A DNA stretch of 64,000 nucleotides from Candidatus Thiodiazotropha sp. (lineage in GTDB: Bacteria; Pseudomonadota; Gammaproteobacteria; Chromatiales; Chromatiaceae). Of this stretch, positions 48,716 to 58,205 are shown one piece after another (position 1 is the stretch's first letter; the number at the start of each line of letters is the position of its first letter). Where the stretch lies: contig JAIVEQ010000010.1 in assembly GCA_023838465.1 (NCBI GenBank), positions 1-64,000 on the forward strand, read 5' to 3'. The notes below the pieces were generated by a model, which worked only from the letters and a program-made list of their open reading frames with translations, was not told where the DNA came from and made no database searches. The position numbers and the translations under genes are program-made.

Positions 48716-49672
48716 ATGACACCGGTTAAACAGATTATTCTTGCCAAGAAAGATGCACTGGCCAGTTCCATCGGTGAACCGCTATCACAACTTGCCGCCA
48801 ATTGTGTTGCAGTTTGGGACGATGTCGATGCACTGGACAAGATACTACTTGCCCATATCGACCAGATCACCAACTGTGAGTTCCTCTATGCCTGGGATAT
48901 CGATGGCAAAGAGATCTCATCATTGATTCTGCCTGGCCAGGTGGAAAAAAGCTGGCGGGGCAGGGATCTCTCCAGACGCCCCTATCTGAAGAACAATCTC
49001 CCCTTTAAAGGAATCATGCTCTCGTCGGTCTATCACAGTCAATTCTCAGACCGGGAGTGCGTCACTGCACTTCAAGCTGTCAGGAAAGGTGGGACACTGT
49101 TGGGTTTTATTGCCGCAGATTTTTCACTCGACAAGCTGGTTGCCGATGAAAACCTCATCGATGAGCAACAACAATGGCAACAATTCAAAGGTGACCCGGC
49201 AGTACGCGGCACCCTCTTCATGCAGCAGAGAATTCAAAGCCGTCTCGATGAGAATATCGACTCTGTCCACGAAACCATCTACGACCTGATGACGCAACAC
49301 GGCATTTTTCACTGTAAAGTTCACTACTCCAGTGGCCGATGCTCCTTTTGGGTGCTCAGAGACCCCTACACCTACAAAATCCATGGGGTAGAGGAGATCG
49401 TTGATCCGGATATCGTGTTGGCCTATCCACTCTATCGCTATCCGGAACGGGCTAAAATCACACCGGCGCAACTGCGTGAGGTATTCCTGGAGTTCAAGGC
49501 ATTGCGCTTTGCTGACGAAACCATCTATCTACGCAGCGCATCCATCAACATCATGAACGGTATGTTGGGCCTGACCTTCTCATGTGACGGTTCGCACTAT
49601 ATGCCCGTAGATGAGTTTATTGAGAAGAACCTGGGTTTCTGGATCGGTGAGCTGGCAGCAGACCGACCGTAG
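48716..49672 (+). CDS. Stand-alone Cache/PDC sensor-domain protein
   Basis: About 318 residues. The region near 40-150 resembles a PDC/Cache ligand-binding fold (FLYAWDIDGKEIS, WRGRDLSRRPYLKNN, MLSSVYHSQFSDRECVTALQ, GFIAADFSLDKL). No signal peptide, membrane helix, kinase, GGDEF or methyl-accepting domain is present, so it seems to be a cytoplasmic sensor without an output domain. The C-terminal half (about 180-318) has no recognised domain. ATG 48716 follows GAGAAG; the frame opens upstream at 48659. A clear terminator follows. Confidence 0.7.
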   Translation: MTPVKQIILAKKDALASSIGEPLSQLAANCVAVWDDVDALDKILLAHIDQITNCEFLYAWDIDGKEISSLILPGQVEKSWRGRDLSRRPYLKNNLPFKGIMLSSVYHSQFSDRECVTALQAVRKGGTLLGFIAADFSLDKLVADENLIDEQQQWQQFKGDPAVRGTLFMQQRIQSRLDENIDSVHETIYDLMTQHGIFHCKVHYSSGRCSFWVLRDPYTYKIHGVEEIVDPDIVLAYPLYRYPERAKITPAQLREVFLEFKALRFADETIYLRSASINIMNGMLGLTFSCDGSHYMPVDEFIEKNLGFWIGELAADRP

Positions 49673-49681
49673 TGTATACAG

Positions 49682-49714
49682 CCCACCTATACCAAACTGA
49701 TATAGGTGGGTTTA
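49682..49714 (+). terminator. Rho-independent terminator after the PDC-domain gene
   Basis: CCCACCTATA, loop CCAAACTGA, TATAGGTGGG, then TTTATTGG. A perfect 10-bp stem ten bases after the stop codon. Confidence 0.8.
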
Positions 49715-49729
49715 TTGGATAAATATTCG

Positions 49730-50488
49730 TTAGGGTAGCTGGTAGTTGTTCTGGGTCAGCAGATCAACGCCACACTCCAGTTCTTCTATCCAGTTGATAA
49801 ACTCATTAACCACCTTTTTACCAAGAAAAGCACGGCCATGCTGGGGTACGATCATATCGATATCAAGTTGTCGGACCATGTTCGCCCAGAATCTACAAAC
49901 CTTATTAGAGTTCATGTAGCGGCGGTGAAACCCCTCCATATAGGGCATCACTTCCGACAGCTTCTTCACCGGGACATTGAGATCGCCAGGCGGTAGATTA
50001 GCACCGAGGTCTCCGGAGAAGAGGATACGACTCAACGAATCATAGAACTGAAAATTACCTTCGGCATGTAGAAAATGGGCAGGTAGGGCCATCAGGCGAA
50101 TATTCCCCAGCTCGAGGTTTGTTCCCTCATCGGGTATAGCGACAACCCGGTCAAGCAATCGGCCCGGTCGAGTGAAATGGGGAATGAAGCGCTCCCACAG
50201 GGCAGGAACCACCACCCTGCAATCGGTACCAACCAACCATTTGTTGACTGAGGCGACAATGTCAGGATCCTGATGTGAGGCAACCACATAATCCAATTTT
50301 TTCACGTTCATGTAGTCACTGATGGCCATGAACAAACGTGAATAGGTCAATTCACCACCTGGATCGATCAATGCTGCATGTTGGTGGTCGTAGATGAGAA
50401 ACTGATTGGCTTGCACAGCCTCACCCGAAACCAGATCTCTGAATGCCACACAGATGTGGCTACCGTTATTGAATAACTCGACTGACAT
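49730..50488 (-). CDS. Metallo-beta-lactamase-fold protein, oxygen-binding diiron (ODP) type
   Basis: A 252-residue protein. Instead of HxHxDH it has SHQDPDIVAS, followed by ALPAHFLHAEGNFQFYD, LFSGDLGANLP and VPQHGRAFLG, which match the diiron-binding pattern of flavodiiron (FprA) proteins and ODP sensors. There is no fused flavodoxin domain, so it is not a complete NO/O2 reductase. The first His of the usual motif is retained as SHQD; diiron binding is plausible. A role in O2 or NO sensing or reduction is inferred. Confidence 0.82.
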   Translation of the reverse strand: MSVELFNNGSHICVAFRDLVSGEAVQANQFLIYDHQHAALIDPGGELTYSRLFMAISDYMNVKKLDYVVASHQDPDIVASVNKWLVGTDCRVVVPALWERFIPHFTRPGRLLDRVVAIPDEGTNLELGNIRLMALPAHFLHAEGNFQFYDSLSRILFSGDLGANLPPGDLNVPVKKLSEVMPYMEGFHRRYMNSNKVCRFWANMVRQLDIDMIVPQHGRAFLGKKVVNEFINWIEELECGVDLLTQNNYQLP

Positions 50489-50671
50489 AGTATTTGCAGT
50501 ATCTAGTGAATATAACTGTTAGTTAAAGTTCGATAAGCGGTTAGACCCAGATCCAGCATGGAGTGTTATCGATCGAATTCAAGGAAGCTTAAACAAATCG
50601 TAATATATTACAATAGAAATCAACAAGCTAATGTCATTTTTTTACAATCTCAGCGAAGAAATCACACCCGT

Positions 50672-51322
50672 ATGTTACACCACAATTGGAATATCACACC
50701 ATCAGATGCAGTAGCTATCCAAAAAGAGATGCGTTCTCAAGTGAGCTGTCACGATCAACTCCCACAGCTTCATCGTGTCGCCGGAGTGGATGTGGGGTTT
50801 GAACAAAAGGGAAAAGTCACCCGTGCTGCTGTTGCCGTTCTGAGTTACCCCGGCCTGCAACTCATGGAACAATCTGTTGCTTGCCTTCCCACCTCTTTTC
50901 CCTATCTACCTGGCTTGCTCTCTTTTCGAGAATTACCGGCAATCCTGCAAGCCATCGAACAGTTGCAGCAACCTGCGGACATTTTTCTGTGTGATGGACA
51001 GGGATGGGCCCATCCAAGACGATTCGGTCTTGCCTGTCATTTAGGTGTCTTGACCGACACACCCACCATTGGCGTGGCCAAGACTCGTTTGGTCGGCAGA
51101 CATGCCGAGCCTGCCATGGAGAAAGGGAGTTGGGTGCCATTGATCGATAAAGAAGAGACTATAGGCGCGGTGTTACGTACCCGTAGTGGCGTGAAACCAC
51201 TCTACATCTCAATTGGACATCGGGTCTCTCTACAGACCGCCATCGAGCTGGTGATTGCCTGCACAACTCGATATAAATTACCTGAAACTACCCGAGCGGC
51301 ACACCGCTTGGCTTCGGGATAG
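50672..51322 (+). CDS. nfi: Endonuclease V
   Basis: About 216 residues, close to E. coli Nfi (223). The catalytic core is [39 protein letters not shown] and GVAKTRLVG, with the acidic residues Asp-Glu-Asp expected of the family. It cleaves DNA near deaminated bases such as hypoxanthine. The frame opens at 50558, but ATG 50672 ([13 protein letters not shown]) matches family N-termini. Confidence 0.93.
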   Translation: MLHHNWNITPSDAVAIQKEMRSQVSCHDQLPQLHRVAGVDVGFEQKGKVTRAAVAVLSYPGLQLMEQSVACLPTSFPYLPGLLSFRELPAILQAIEQLQQPADIFLCDGQGWAHPRRFGLACHLGVLTDTPTIGVAKTRLVGRHAEPAMEKGSWVPLIDKEETIGAVLRTRSGVKPLYISIGHRVSLQTAIELVIACTTRYKLPETTRAAHRLASG

Positions 51323-51401
51323 CCGATTTGATACCCTCTCACTCTGCCATTCCTGGCCTGCTTGCAAGCGATTAATACTAGACAGCATTACTCTGTTCAA
51401 A

Positions 51402-51803
51402 CTATTCGGATTTACGCAAATGCTCGATATAGTGTGGACGATCATCCATGATTAATTTTACACCTTCCGCCCATGCCTGCAGCCGCTGTTCACTCCCTTT
51501 GATTTTAAGATCACAGTGTGCCCGTCCCTGACTCTCCAGTGGGATCGGGATCATGTCCCGGTAAGTGTAGATATTCTCTCCAACATCACCACCATCGCAG
51601 ACACAGGGACTTGCCGGTAGATCAGATTCAATCTCGGCGCCATCGAACACTAGAGCACCGGCCTGCCACCAGCGGGTTTTCTCTTCCGAGCCACTCATAG
51701 TCTTGATGATGATAGCGCGGGAGAAGCGTACGGTTAACTTGTTGTTTTCAAAGCTGACCGATTCGATGTCACTGCCGGGCAGCTCTATTGTGCTTGAATC
51801 CAT
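51402..51803 (-). CDS. Conserved hypothetical protein
   Basis: A 133-residue soluble protein with a beta-rich first half (SIESVSFENNKLTVRFSRAI-like pattern), a pair of Cys in SPCVCDGG and a helical C-terminus (LQAWAEGVKLIMDD). I do not recognise a named domain. It is convergent with endonuclease V and about 160 bp beyond the ntrC stop on the same strand. Confidence 0.7.
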   Translation of the reverse strand: MDSSTIELPGSDIESVSFENNKLTVRFSRAIIIKTMSGSEEKTRWWQAGALVFDGAEIESDLPASPCVCDGGDVGENIYTYRDMIPIPLESQGRAHCDLKIKGSEQRLQAWAEGVKLIMDDRPHYIEHLRKSE

Positions 51804-51964
51804 GGAAATTACCTACCTGTTAACACTGTCGACCCATCGTATACTTAAACACAAGTCGTTTGTCTCTGATCAAAGCTGGGAGTGCATCATAGCGTTATGA
51901 CCACAACAGGCAAATAGTTAGTTACCCGGACATTTCTAGGGAAGAGCCAAATAATTTTACTTGC

Positions 51965-53371
51965 CTAAGACTCTTCCATCCCAAGGTCTTTGATCTTTCG
52001 GGTCAGCGTATTGCGCCCCCAGCCCAACAATCGCGCTGCATCCTGACGTCTGCCAGCAGTATGCTCCAAGGCGGTTTCAATCATTACGGTCTCAAAGTCG
52101 GGTCCCGCTTCGTTGAGTAATCCCTCACACCCCTCTTGCAATCTTTTTTTCGCCCAGTCTCTCAGCAGTTGGCGCCAATCATCCTGGAAGGTGGGTGGCG
52201 TTTCGCTATCTCTTAACTCGGTGGGCAGGTCATCGATATGGATCTCCTGCCCGGATGCCATGACCGTTAGCCAACGTGCTGTGTTTTCCAGTTGCCGTAC
52301 ATTGCCCGGCCATTCCATCTGACTCAGATAGGCCACAGTCTCCGGCAGGAGCAATTTACTCTCTACCGCAAGCTCCTCTGCGGTGTTGCTCAGAAAGTGT
52401 TTCATCAGCACTGGAATGTCTTCACGCCGTTGTCGCAACGCAGGGATATGGATACGGATGACATTCAGTCGGTGAAACAGATCTTCCCGAAAGGAACCCG
52501 ATTTGACCAATCCCTCCAGATGTTGATGGGTGGCGGCTATGATACGAACATCCACCTTGACCGGCTCGTGTCCACCCACACGATAGAACTCTCCATCGGC
52601 CAGCACCCGTAGCAAGCGTGTCTGTAGTTCCGCAGGCATGTCGCCGATCTCATCCAGAAACAGGGTACCGCTATCAGCCTGCTCAAAGCGTCCCACTCGC
52701 CGGGTCTGTGCCCCTGTGAAGGCACCCCGCTCATGGCCGAACAGTTCCGACTCCATCAGGTCCCTTGGGATAGCCGCCATGTTCAATGCAATAAAGGGGC
52801 CCACAGCCCGACTGCTGTGTCGGTGTAATGCCTGGGCCACCAACTCCTTGCCTGTACCCGACTCTCCGTTGATCAACACGGTAATGTTAGATCGGGCCAA
52901 TCGACCTATGGCACGAAATACCTCCTGCATGGCCGGTGCCTCGCCGATGATCTCCTTCTCTTTTTCTTTGGCGTTGATAGCTGGCTTTTCATCCACTGTT
53001 ATCTGCTGACGACAGGCACGGCGGATCTGCTGAACGGCGTCATCCACATCGAATGGTTTGGGTAGATACTCGAACGCACCGCCGTGATAGGCCGACACGG
53101 CACTTTCCAGATCGGAATGCGCTGTCATGATAATAACCGGCAGTCCTGGAAAACGCGCATGCAGAAGTTCCAGCAGTTCCAGGCCATCCATTCCCGGCAT
53201 ACGAATATCGGAGACCACAACATCCGGTTGCTCTTTATCTAAAAAACTGAGTACATGATCGGCACTTTCGAAACTGGTGACATCCATATCCGCTTTTTCC
53301 AGGGTCTTCTCCAGCACCCAACGAATCGACCGATCGTCATCGATGACCCAGACCCGGCATGTTCTATCCAT
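51965..53371 (-). CDS. ntrC: Nitrogen regulation response regulator NtrC
   Basis: A 468-residue NtrC. Receiver domain at about 1-120 with phospho-Asp in VVSDIRMPGMDG; AAA+ sigma-54-interaction domain (about 140-380) with Walker A GESGTGKELVA and the sigma-54 contact GAFTGA in ELFGHERGAFTGA; Fis-type HTH at the C-terminus (AARLLGWGRNTLTRKIKD). When phosphorylated by NtrB it activates sigma-54 promoters of nitrogen genes. It overlaps ntrB by 8 bp. The NtrC-like palindromes noted upstream of porin-glnK-amt, ntrB and glnA are likely targets. Confidence 0.97.
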   Translation of the reverse strand: MDRTCRVWVIDDDRSIRWVLEKTLEKADMDVTSFESADHVLSFLDKEQPDVVVSDIRMPGMDGLELLELLHARFPGLPVIIMTAHSDLESAVSAYHGGAFEYLPKPFDVDDAVQQIRRACRQQITVDEKPAINAKEKEKEIIGEAPAMQEVFRAIGRLARSNITVLINGESGTGKELVAQALHRHSSRAVGPFIALNMAAIPRDLMESELFGHERGAFTGAQTRRVGRFEQADSGTLFLDEIGDMPAELQTRLLRVLADGEFYRVGGHEPVKVDVRIIAATHQHLEGLVKSGSFREDLFHRLNVIRIHIPALRQRREDIPVLMKHFLSNTAEELAVESKLLLPETVAYLSQMEWPGNVRQLENTARWLTVMASGQEIHIDDLPTELRDSETPPTFQDDWRQLLRDWAKKRLQEGCEGLLNEAGPDFETVMIETALEHTAGRRQDAARLLGWGRNTLTRKIKDLGMEES

Positions 53372-54440
53372 CTGCCCGCTCCAAAGGAAGTAACACTCTA
53401 AACACGGTATGTCCCGGTTTGCTCGTAAATTCGATCAACCCCTGATGCCTGTTGATCAGGGTCTGGGATATGGATAGTCCTAGTCCCATACCATCACTTC
53501 CTGATACCAGGGGAAAAAAGACCCGCTCCTGTATATCAAGCGGTATCCCCGGTCCGTTATCAGAGATTTCGATGGAGATTACCAGTCGATGACGCAGATT
53601 GCCGATGGTGAACTGGCGTAGTATTCGACTGGTTATACCCATCACCCCTTTCGTTCCTGCCGCTTTGGCGCCATTTCTGAGAATATTCAGAAATGCCTGG
53701 ATCAATTGATCCAAGTCTCCGGTCAGTAGTGGAATACTTGGGTCATAATCTTTTTGAATCTTCAGATTGGGGCCGGTTTCTGCTTTTACCAGACTGCATA
53801 CACGCTCCAGGACCTGATGAATATTCAACGGTTTCATTTCCGGGATACGATTCGGCCCCAGCATGCTATCCACAAGATTCTGTAATCGATCCGCTTCCTC
53901 GATAATGATCTGGGTATATTCCGTGAGTGATACGTCAGGAAGCTCTCTTTCCAACAACTGCGCAGCGCCCCTTAATCCCCCCAATGGGTTCTTAATCTCA
54001 TGGGCGAGCCCCCTTACCAATGCACGACTGGCTTGGTTGCGAGAGAGGATCTGTTCCTCCTTCGTAATCCTCAGCTGCCTGTCGACCTGCTGTATCTCTA
54101 CCAGAAATTCGTTGATATCCTGACCTGTTCTTAGAGGGATCACTGTGCAATCCACGGTAATCTCATGGCCCTCCTGCAGATCAAGCTGATGTTCCCTCTC
54201 GGTGAATGGCTGACCCGTCTCCAGAGAGCGCGATAGATTTTCCTGCACAACACCACCAGAGCAATGGATCATCTCAGCTGCCGGGCTGCCAATCACTTTA
54301 CGGGCACTGACCTCGAACAACATCTCTGCCGAAGAGTTGATATATAACAACTTAAAATCACGATCGAACAACAGGATTGCCGTACTCAGATTATCCAGTA
54401 CCCGCTTCTCCATTCCTCTTTCTACTGTATCTAAATTCAT
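53364..54440 (-). CDS. ntrB: Nitrogen sensor histidine kinase NtrB
   Basis: A 358-residue soluble kinase: PAS domain (about 10-130), dimerisation/phosphoacceptor helix with His in RGLAHEIKNPLGGLRGAAQL (about 148), and HATPase domain with NILRNGAKAAG, ISDNGPGIP and GLGLSISQTLI. It phosphorylates NtrC under nitrogen limitation and is switched to phosphatase by P-II. No membrane segment, as expected. Preceded by a 262-bp gap that holds an NtrC-like site. Confidence 0.96.
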   Translation of the reverse strand: MNLDTVERGMEKRVLDNLSTAILLFDRDFKLLYINSSAEMLFEVSARKVIGSPAAEMIHCSGGVVQENLSRSLETGQPFTEREHQLDLQEGHEITVDCTVIPLRTGQDINEFLVEIQQVDRQLRITKEEQILSRNQASRALVRGLAHEIKNPLGGLRGAAQLLERELPDVSLTEYTQIIIEEADRLQNLVDSMLGPNRIPEMKPLNIHQVLERVCSLVKAETGPNLKIQKDYDPSIPLLTGDLDQLIQAFLNILRNGAKAAGTKGVMGITSRILRQFTIGNLRHRLVISIEISDNGPGIPLDIQERVFFPLVSGSDGMGLGLSISQTLINRHQGLIEFTSKPGHTVFRVLLPLERADG

Positions 54441-54672
54441 AGACTGATGTGAGGCAAATAGTGGGCCAACAAACCATCAACTCAGTACTTTTTTCAATCT
54501 GAAGCTGAGTGTTCCCAGTGAAAATGGCTAAACGCCTGCTGCTGTTCGCGATACGCCTTCGCTAGCATGAATAACAGGGCTGAATAGCTCAAATAGATGG
54601 CTTTAAATCACGGGTTCATTAGCATGGAATGGAGACCGAACCCGCTATAGACCAGCAACTTATTACCCTCTA

Positions 54673-54689
54673 TGCACCATTATAGTGCA
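54673..54689. promoter_or_regulatory. NtrC-like site upstream of ntrB
   Basis: TGCACCATTATAGTGCA matches TGCACC-N4-TGGTGCA except for one base. It is about 230 bp before the ntrB ATG and just beyond the DUF4124 stop. A possible but poor sigma-54 match (TGGCCCACTATTTGCC, minus strand at 54453-54468) lies so close to the ATG that it would give an almost leaderless transcript. Confidence 0.6.
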
Positions 54690-54702
54690 AACAAGTGTGA
54701 TC

Positions 54703-55206
54703 CTAGTTGACGGCTGCCTGACGGAGATGGAAGATGACGCTGTTTGAGTCTTTTAACGATTCACCCTGATCATTGACGATTTTCGCCTGAAGGGTGTGGG
54801 TGCCACGATTCAACTCCTGCAAAATCAATTGGGTCTGGGTGATGTCCGAATCGAGCTTGGTGCCGTCTACAAACAGATGAATGACATGGCCGGTTGCCAG
54901 AGCAGGGGAGATGGAGAGTCCAACAGGAACTGAACCGTCGGCATTGCGGATAGTTTCATCACTGACCGGTTGAGCAATCTCAAATCTGGCATAGTTACCA
55001 GCCGATGCAGCGGCCTCTTCTTCACTCTGCTCATCTATAGAGTGTGATGTATTCTTCTGCTTGTCGCTGACAGTAATTCGCTCAGCATCTGGATGGTAGC
55101 GCTCGGAATAGACGATCTCGCCATCCTCAGATGTATATTTATAGACATCCCTGGCAAACAGCGGCAGTGCCATCAACAGAATAATCAGAAGTATTCCTAT
55201 ACGCAT
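54703..55206 (-). CDS. DUF4124 domain-containing exported protein
   Basis: A 167-residue protein: signal peptide (about 1-18, ending LFARD), the DUF4124 motif DVYKYTSEDGEIVYSERYHP, a charged linker (about 45-65) and a beta-rich C-terminal domain (about 70-167) with GTHTLQAKIVNDQGESL, which resembles a small Ig-like fold. Third DUF4124 gene in the window. It lies between glnA and ntrB, a slot often occupied by such a gene in gammaproteobacteria. Function unknown. Confidence 0.82.
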   Translation of the reverse strand: MRIGILLIILLMALPLFARDVYKYTSEDGEIVYSERYHPDAERITVSDKQKNTSHSIDEQSEEEAAASAGNYARFEIAQPVSDETIRNADGSVPVGLSISPALATGHVIHLFVDGTKLDSDITQTQLILQELNRGTHTLQAKIVNDQGESLKDSNSVIFHLRQAAVN

Positions 55207-55257
55207 GGGCTAAAGCATAGACCAGGCAGGGCACTATAAACAAGCGACAGAGTTCGC

Positions 55258-55285
55258 AAAAAAAACGCCTCCCTAAAGGGAGGCG
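55258..55285 (-). terminator. Rho-independent terminator after glnA
   Basis: On the minus strand CGCCTCCC, loop TTTA, GGGAGGCG, then a run of T (plus-strand A run 55258-55265). A strong stem about 33 bp past the glnA stop; it separates glnA from the DUF4124 and ntrBC genes. Confidence 0.88.
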
Positions 55286-55318
55286 CTTAAACTACACATC
55301 AATTTACAATTTGCTTGG

Positions 55319-56725
55319 TCAGAGGCTGTAATACATATCGAACTCCACCGGATGGGTGGTCATACGCATGGTGGTAACCTCTTCCATCTTCAGCGCGATA
55401 TAGCCATCGATCAGATCGTCGGTAAAGACCCCACCTGCAGTCAGAAATTCCCTGTCCCCATCAAGCGCTTCCAATGCCATATCGAGGCTATGACAGACTG
55501 TTGGGATACTGAGTGCCTCTTCAGCGGGGAGGTCATAGAGATCCTTATCCATGGCATCACCGGGGTGGATCTTGTTCTGGATACCGTCCAGGCCGGCCAT
55601 CATCAATGCAGCAAAAGCAAGATAGGGATTGGCTGTCGGATCAGGGAAACGCACCTCGATACGACGACCCTTCGGACTCGCTACCCAGGGTATACGGATG
55701 GAAGCGGAGCGGTTGCGGGCAGAGTAGGCCAGCATGACGGGGGCTTCAAAACCTGGTACTAGGCGCTTGTATGAGTTGGTGGATGCGTTGGTGAATGCGT
55801 TCAAGGCACGGGCATGCTTGATAGTACCACCGATGTAATAGAGGGCGGCTTCAGAAAGCCCACCGTACTGATCGCCGGCAAAGATATTTTCACCACCCTT
55901 ACCCAGGGATTGATGCACATGCATACCGGATCCATTGTCGCCAACGATCGGTTTGGGCATGAAGGTAGCTGTCTTGCCATAGGCATGCGCGACATTCCAG
56001 GTACAGTATTTCTGGATCTGGACCCAGTCGGCACGCTCTACCAGGGTACTGAATCGGGTACCGATTTCACACTGACCGGCAGTTGCCACCTCATGATGGT
56101 GAACCTCAACAGGTACACCCATCTCTTCCATCGCTAAACACATTGCGCCACGCAGATCGTGCAGTGAATCAACAGGAGGTACCGGGAAATAGCCACCCTT
56201 TACACCTGGACGGTGACCGATGTTGCCATCTTCATAGACACGCTCGGAGTTCCATTCGGCCTCTTCAGAGTCGATCTTAACCATCGAGCCACTCATGTCG
56301 ACACTCCAGCGCACGTCATCAAGGACAAAGAATTCCGGTTCTGGACCGAAATAGGCCGCGTCGGCAATGCCTGTGGATGCGAGATAGGCCTCAGCACGTT
56401 TTGCCACTGAGCGAGGATCACGTTCATAACCCTGCATGGTGGCTGGCTCGAGGATGTCGCAACGGATATTCAGGGTGTTCTCATCCGCGAAAGGGTCGAT
56501 CACAGAGGTGGCGTCCTCCGGCATCAGGATCATGTCGGATTCATTGATGCCCTTCCAGCCTGCGATGGATGACCCATCAAACATCTTACCATCAGTGAAC
56601 ATCTCTTCATTGATTTCACTGATTGGCAGGGTAACGTGCTGCTCTTTACCGCGGGTATCGGTAAAACGCAGATCGACAAACTTCACGTCATTGTCTTTGA
56701 TCATCTTCAGGGCTTTAGAGGCCAT
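55319..56725 (-). CDS. glnA: Glutamine synthetase, type I
   Basis: A 468-residue GS that makes glutamine from glutamate, ammonia and ATP. Signatures: [18 protein letters not shown], the ATP-binding [11 protein letters not shown] and the [12 protein letters not shown] segment. The adenylylation Tyr lies in [11 protein letters not shown], so activity is probably tuned by GlnE. Length is exactly that of the proteobacterial dodecameric enzyme. A good sigma-54 promoter and an NtrC-like site lie upstream, and a terminator follows. Confidence 0.97.
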   Translation of the reverse strand: MASKALKMIKDNDVKFVDLRFTDTRGKEQHVTLPISEINEEMFTDGKMFDGSSIAGWKGINESDMILMPEDATSVIDPFADENTLNIRCDILEPATMQGYERDPRSVAKRAEAYLASTGIADAAYFGPEPEFFVLDDVRWSVDMSGSMVKIDSEEAEWNSERVYEDGNIGHRPGVKGGYFPVPPVDSLHDLRGAMCLAMEEMGVPVEVHHHEVATAGQCEIGTRFSTLVERADWVQIQKYCTWNVAHAYGKTATFMPKPIVGDNGSGMHVHQSLGKGGENIFAGDQYGGLSEAALYYIGGTIKHARALNAFTNASTNSYKRLVPGFEAPVMLAYSARNRSASIRIPWVASPKGRRIEVRFPDPTANPYLAFAALMMAGLDGIQNKIHPGDAMDKDLYDLPAEEALSIPTVCHSLDMALEALDGDREFLTAGGVFTDDLIDGYIALKMEEVTTMRMTTHPVEFDMYYSL

Positions 56726-56828
56726 CTTCTTCTCCAGAATTTTGGGTTATTCAATGCTGAGCAATATCAGCCACTCATAAGCTTTCGCAGCCGGGCAACT
56801 ATACCAGACGCTTTGGATAACGCAGAAG

Positions 56829-56844
56829 AGCATGATTCATGCCA
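56829..56844 (-). promoter_or_regulatory. Sigma-54 promoter of glnA
   Basis: The minus strand reads TGGCATGAATCATGCT against consensus TGGCACG-N4-TTGCW: only two mismatches. The predicted start is near 56817, leaving a leader of about 90 bases before the glnA ATG at 56725. Confidence 0.7.
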
Positions 56845-57021
56845 TGCGACAAACTTTCAATAAACAGGTCTCTGCACGATCAAATAAATCCTGCTTTAAT
56901 TATTCGAAAAGTGCTGCAAATGAACGAGTTAATCTAGTCAAGCAGGTCTCACGCCACCTTTTTTCCTAATAGGTAATAACACAAACCGAAAGATATCCTA
57001 GTTAACCTCAAATCAGCCTGG

Positions 57022-57038
57022 CGCACCATAATAGTGCA
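57022..57038. promoter_or_regulatory. NtrC-like enhancer site upstream of glnA
   Basis: CGCACCATAATAGTGCA differs from the site before ntrB by three bases and matches the NtrC palindrome well. It lies about 180 bp upstream of the glnA -24/-12 element. A second half-site GCGCACC is at 57053-57059. The remaining part of the 343-bp gap shows nothing else. Confidence 0.65.
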
Positions 57039-57068
57039 AGCAATTCACTGTAGCGCACCAAAAGAGGG

Positions 57069-58205
57069 CTAACCAAACCAGATCTGCACCTTCCTAAATA
57101 CATCCGATCCGTCAATTGCCGTCTGAAACTTGTCACGCAGGCTATCCGCCTTCTCATTTGAGATAAAGCAATGGGTCGGTAGATGGAGATCAACATCGAT
57201 ACGGCCAGAGAGATAGTGCAAAACCACTCGCTTTCTCTCTTCATAGCAGGTTATCTCCGCCCACAGTGAATCAAGCAAGGCTTCAGCCTCTGATCGCAAG
57301 GGTAGATGGGCACAGGAGGGGCCCTCTTCGTCGTCCTCCGGATCGATGTGGACCGTCACATCTTCAAGTACATCCACCCCTTCAATCAGGCCATACTGAA
57401 CGACTTCGGCAATACGATGCCCCTCAGAGACACTCAGCCAGTGGTCTACCTGGACATGTACATCGGCCAAGGCATGACCACCCAGCTTGCGTGTTCTTAA
57501 CATATGGACGCTTTTCACCCCGGAGATCTTGCTGATAAAATCGCGTATTTCTAAAACCGACTCCTCTTCAAGTCCGGCATCCGCCAACTCCTGTGACGCG
57601 GTCCAGCCCAGATCCCAGCCTATCTTTGCCACCATCAAACCCACCAATACGGCAGCGATTGCATCAAGGTAGGGGAGTCCCAGCATGGTTCCGCCAATCC
57701 CGATTAACACCACCACCGAGGAGACGGAATCACTGCGATGGTGCCAGGCATTGGCCCGCAACAGGTTTGAATTAATCAGGTTAGCGAAGTGCCTGGTGTA
57801 GAAAAACAGACCTTCATTGGCGAGAATTGAGAAGGCGGCTACATAGAGGGTGAACGGCTCAGGTTGTAACAGTTCCTCAGGCACGAACAGGCGCTCCGCT
57901 GCATCCCACACGATACCAATACCTACCGTGATCAGAATTCCACCCAGGACCAATGTGCCGACCGTTTCGAATCGGCCATGTCCATAGGGATGATCCTCAT
58001 CCGGTGCCTCTTTGGCATGCCGTGCCGTAAACAGCACCAGGGCATCAGTCAGCAGATCTGAAAGCGAGTGCACGCCATCGGCAATCAGTGACTGAGATTG
58101 ACCTATCCAACCAAACACTATCTTGAGCACCGCCAGAAGCGTGTTTGTCAGCGCACCGACAACGGCTACTTTACGACTGACTTTATAGCGTTGTTCCTGG
58201 ATCAT
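57069..58205 (-). CDS. Cation diffusion facilitator family transporter
   Basis: A 378-residue CDF protein: six hydrophobic segments in the first 215 residues, with metal-site motifs DGVHSLSDLLTDALV in helix 2 and HHRSDSVSSVVVLIG in helix 5, and the loop DHPYGHGRFETVG. A cytoplasmic ferredoxin-like domain (about 215-295) with ALADVHVQVD follows. A further C-terminal segment of about 80 residues, longer than usual for FieF-like proteins, contains more Cys/His. It exports Zn, Fe, Mn or Co; specificity is not clear. Its start overlaps the tusA stop by 4 bp (ATGA). Confidence 0.88.
   Translation of the reverse strand: MIQEQRYKVSRKVAVVGALTNTLLAVLKIVFGWIGQSQSLIADGVHSLSDLLTDALVLFTARHAKEAPDEDHPYGHGRFETVGTLVLGGILITVGIGIVWDAAERLFVPEELLQPEPFTLYVAAFSILANEGLFFYTRHFANLINSNLLRANAWHHRSDSVSSVVVLIGIGGTMLGLPYLDAIAAVLVGLMVAKIGWDLGWTASQELADAGLEEESVLEIRDFISKISGVKSVHMLRTRKLGGHALADVHVQVDHWLSVSEGHRIAEVVQYGLIEGVDVLEDVTVHIDPEDDEEGPSCAHLPLRSEAEALLDSLWAEITCYEERKRVVLHYLSGRIDVDLHLPTHCFISNEKADSLRDKFQTAIDGSDVFRKVQIWFG

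Noticed and set aside
54453..54468. Sigma-54 promoter directly before ntrB
   Set aside because: The minus-strand match TGGCCCACTATTTGCC keeps TTGC but has a poor -24 element and would start the transcript only about three bases before the ATG.
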